From the NCBI GenBank assembly GCA_947001705.1, contig CAMQHT010000001.1, positions 1-64,000 of the forward strand: a stretch of DNA of 64,000 nt, read 5' to 3'. Positions 62,540-64,000 of this stretch are shown here, piece after piece. Made by a program: the position numbers and the translations under genes. Numbering within the stretch: position 1 is the first letter of the stretch; every line of letters starts with the position of its first letter. Under the pieces are notes generated by a model. The model was not told the DNA's origin, did not search any database, and worked only from the letters and a program-made list of their open reading frames with translations. The stretch is from an uncultured Collinsella sp. (GTDB taxonomy: Bacteria; Actinomycetota; Coriobacteriia; Coriobacteriales; Coriobacteriaceae).

Positions 62540-62590
62540 TCATGTCTGTCCCCAATGCGTGAAAACACTCATCTAAGTGTGTCCCCAATG
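62540..62590 (-). repeat. Right REP-type repeat of the transposase unit
   Basis: Inverted copy of the left repeat. On the minus strand it reads CATTGGGGACACAC, hairpin ATGAGTG/CACGCAT with a TTTT loop (one mismatch), then CATTGGGGACAGACATGA. Confidence 0.7.
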
Positions 62591-62595
62591 AGTGC

Positions 62596-62628
62596 AAAAA
62601 GGCGCCCTCCGTGGGGGAGAACGCCTTT
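62596..62628 (-). terminator. Terminator of rpmB
   Basis: On the minus strand AAAGGCG and CGCCTTT enclose a TCTCC/GGAGG inner stem, followed by TTTTTGC. It lies about 70 nt past the rpmB stop codon, adjoining the right transposase repeat. Confidence 0.75.
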
Positions 62629-62696
62629 GGTAAGTTCTATATGAACGCGAGGTCTTTGACCCGGAGAGTCCGAGGTACTTGTTGGTAAGACCTTAT

Positions 62697-62885
62697 TTAG
62701 GAGCGCGCAACCTTGCCGGACTTGAGGCAGGTGGAGCAAACGTTCATCTTGCGACGGTGACCATCGACGACGACGTAAACGCGCTGGATGTTGGGGCGGA
62801 ACTTACGGTTGGTGACGCGGTGAGAGTGGCTGATGGAGCGACCGGCAACGGGGTGCTTACCGCAAACTTCGCAAACTTTGGACAT
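62697..62885 (-). CDS. rpmB: 50S ribosomal protein L28 (zinc-binding form)
   Basis: A 62-residue large-subunit protein, MSKVCEVCGKHPVAGRSISH and onward with RKFRPNIQRVYVV and MNVCSTCLKSGKV. Two CxxC pairs (CEVC, CSTC) mark it as the zinc-ribbon paralogue type. ATG 62885 has AAGGAGGG 7 nt upstream; the frame extends to 62933 but without family similarity. It stands alone with its own promoter and terminator. Confidence 0.97.
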   Translation of the reverse strand: MSKVCEVCGKHPVAGRSISHSHRVTNRKFRPNIQRVYVVVDGHRRKMNVCSTCLKSGKVARS

Positions 62886-62939
62886 AACTGACCCTCCTTG
62901 GGCGACAAACGAACATGTCGCGTTAACAAACAAGCCTGA

Positions 62940-62945
62940 ACTATA
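62940..62945 (-). promoter_or_regulatory. Extended -10 promoter of rpmB
   Basis: On the minus strand TGC precedes TATAGT, about 55 nt before the rpmB start. No clear -35 box at 17 nt was found, consistent with an extended -10 promoter. Confidence 0.5.
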
Positions 62946-63200
62946 GCACAGAAGCAGCTCCCTGTGCGTAATCTACACAGAGATATTCCTCTTTTGGCGA
63001 TAGTGCTCACGCCACGGCCCTGGACGTAGATCCGATTTGCGTGCAGCAGAGGGGATTATGCCAGCTCGTGCGTGCGTTTTCAAGCTCGTCCCACAAATAT
63101 ATATAGGTTTATGGAGCACCTGCGCCCGTTTACGGATTGTTCTGTATTTATGCTCGCAATTAAGCTCGAGGTTGGCTACACTATCCCTTGACCATTAAAG
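62946..63200. other. Intergenic region between rpmB and the pyr leader
   Basis: No ORF or RNA gene is supported here. A TATATATA run occurs near 63100, and a TACACT at 63177-63182 could be the -10 box of the pyr operon, though no good -35 box is present. Confidence 0.35.
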
Positions 63201-63297
63201 GGGTACGAGATACCCACATGGAATTACATAGCTGCCAAAGAGCAGCCCTTCCTGTGGGTGTCTGGTCCGCTTTAAGCGGTCGGGCATCTATTTTTTT
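63201..63297 (+). promoter_or_regulatory. PyrR-type transcription attenuator leader
   Basis: Three mutually exclusive hairpins can be drawn. An early one, GGGTA-CGAGA-TACCC (63201-63215), holds part of the antiterminator strand. The antiterminator pairs GATACCCAC (63209-63217) with GTGGGTGTC (63254-63262). The terminator pairs 63256-63270 with 63276-63289 (several G-U pairs and one bulge), then a run of seven T. In PyrR-controlled operons the protein stabilises the first hairpin when UMP is high, so terminating transcription. Confidence 0.65.
63256..63297 (+). terminator. Intrinsic terminator of the pyr attenuator
   Basis: GGGTGTCTGG(T)CCGC, loop TTTAA and GCGGTCGGGCATCT pair with one bulged T, followed by ATTTTTTT. 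It lies 40 nt before pyrR. Confidence 0.7.
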
Positions 63298-63324
63298 GAC
63301 TGTGTCAGCAGTCAAGACATGTGA

Positions 63325-63921
<597 letters not shown>

Positions 63922-63925
63922 TACC

Positions 63926-64000
63926 GTGGCGTTCAACCATAAGCACCTGATCGACATTACCGAGTACTCCGAAGAGGATATCAAGCTCATCCTCGAGACC
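63926..64000 (+). CDS. pyrB: Aspartate carbamoyltransferase, N-terminal fragment
   Basis: A GTG at 63926, 4 nt after the pyrR stop and preceded by GGGAGGTGAG, opens a frame to the window edge. The 25 visible residues (FNHKHLIDITEYSEEDIKLI and flanks) match the start of aspartate carbamoyltransferases, where KHLLDL..LS.EEI.LIL is typical. The rest lies outside the window. Position after pyrR supports the call. Confidence 0.85.
   Translation, partial: MAFNHKHLIDITEYSEEDIKLILET

Larger units (their letters stand above)
61547..62590 (+). mobile_element. REP-associated tyrosine transposase unit bounded by 51-bp inverted repeats
   Basis: A unit of 1,044 bp: a left repeat at 61547-61597, a transposase gene, and a right repeat at 62540-62590 in inverted orientation, identical to the left at about 44 of 51 positions. 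Each repeat holds two GGGACA-type cores around a small hairpin. No flanking target duplication is obvious, as expected for single-strand HUH transposases. Confidence 0.7.

Overview
The window looks like a chromosomal segment of a Gram-positive, high-GC anaerobe of the Coriobacteriia, most like Collinsella. This is inferred from gene content, gene order and codon use; no database search was possible. Supporting signs are GC-rich third codon positions, many TTG and GTG starts with strong AAGGAGG-type ribosome sites, AdhE, pyruvate-phosphate dikinase, two-subunit glycyl-tRNA synthetase, the MEP isoprenoid route and an AroE-AroK fusion. Nearly everything is housekeeping. There is no prophage, CRISPR array or defence island.

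Region 1 (about 1-9.4 kb, minus strand) holds the end of a membrane protein gene, a DUF4869-type gene and a compact aromatic amino acid operon, read aroF-tyrA-aroB-aroA-aroC-pheA-aroEK-aroQ. It encodes every step from erythrose-4-phosphate plus PEP to chorismate and both prephenate branches. A terminator hairpin lies in its leader and a second one closes the operon. A tRNA-Arg(CCG) gene with its own promoter and terminator diverges from it.

Region 2 (9.7-15.6 kb) has a P-type cation ATPase, a zinc-ribbon membrane protein, a cyclophilin and a TPR membrane protein. Region 3 (15.7-25.4 kb) is the rod-elongation cluster mreB-mreC-mreD-PBP2-rodA, then a DUF697-like membrane protein and a radical-SAM/DUF2344 pair. 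Region 4 (25.4-29.5 kb) is rplU-rpmA-obg-nadD-yqeK-rsfS, facing a convergent dinB.

Region 5 (30.8-41.1 kb) is rpsP-khpA-rimM-trmD-lepB-glyQ-glyS-PPDK regulator-ppdK-rplS; the usual trmD-rplS neighbours are pushed 7.8 kb apart. Region 6 (41.2-57.7 kb) is rnhB-yraN-comM-dprA-trmFO-xerC, then rpsB-tsf-pyrH-frr-uppS-cdsA-dxr-rseP-ispG-proS, covering translation, UMP supply, lipid carrier and phospholipid synthesis, isoprenoids and intramembrane proteolysis.

Region 7 (57.8-64 kb) holds a small APH-fold kinase, adhE, a REP-associated tyrosine transposase inside a 51-bp inverted-repeat pair, rpmB, and the start of a pyrimidine operon (pyrR, then the first 25 codons of pyrB) behind an attenuator.

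The points most worth following are: the transposase/REP unit with related motifs elsewhere in the window; an xerC whose only well-placed start is ATA overlapping the trmFO stop; an RseP protease with a winged-helix-like cytoplasmic insertion; leader attenuators before the aro and pyr operons; and a palindrome centred on the adhE -10 box.
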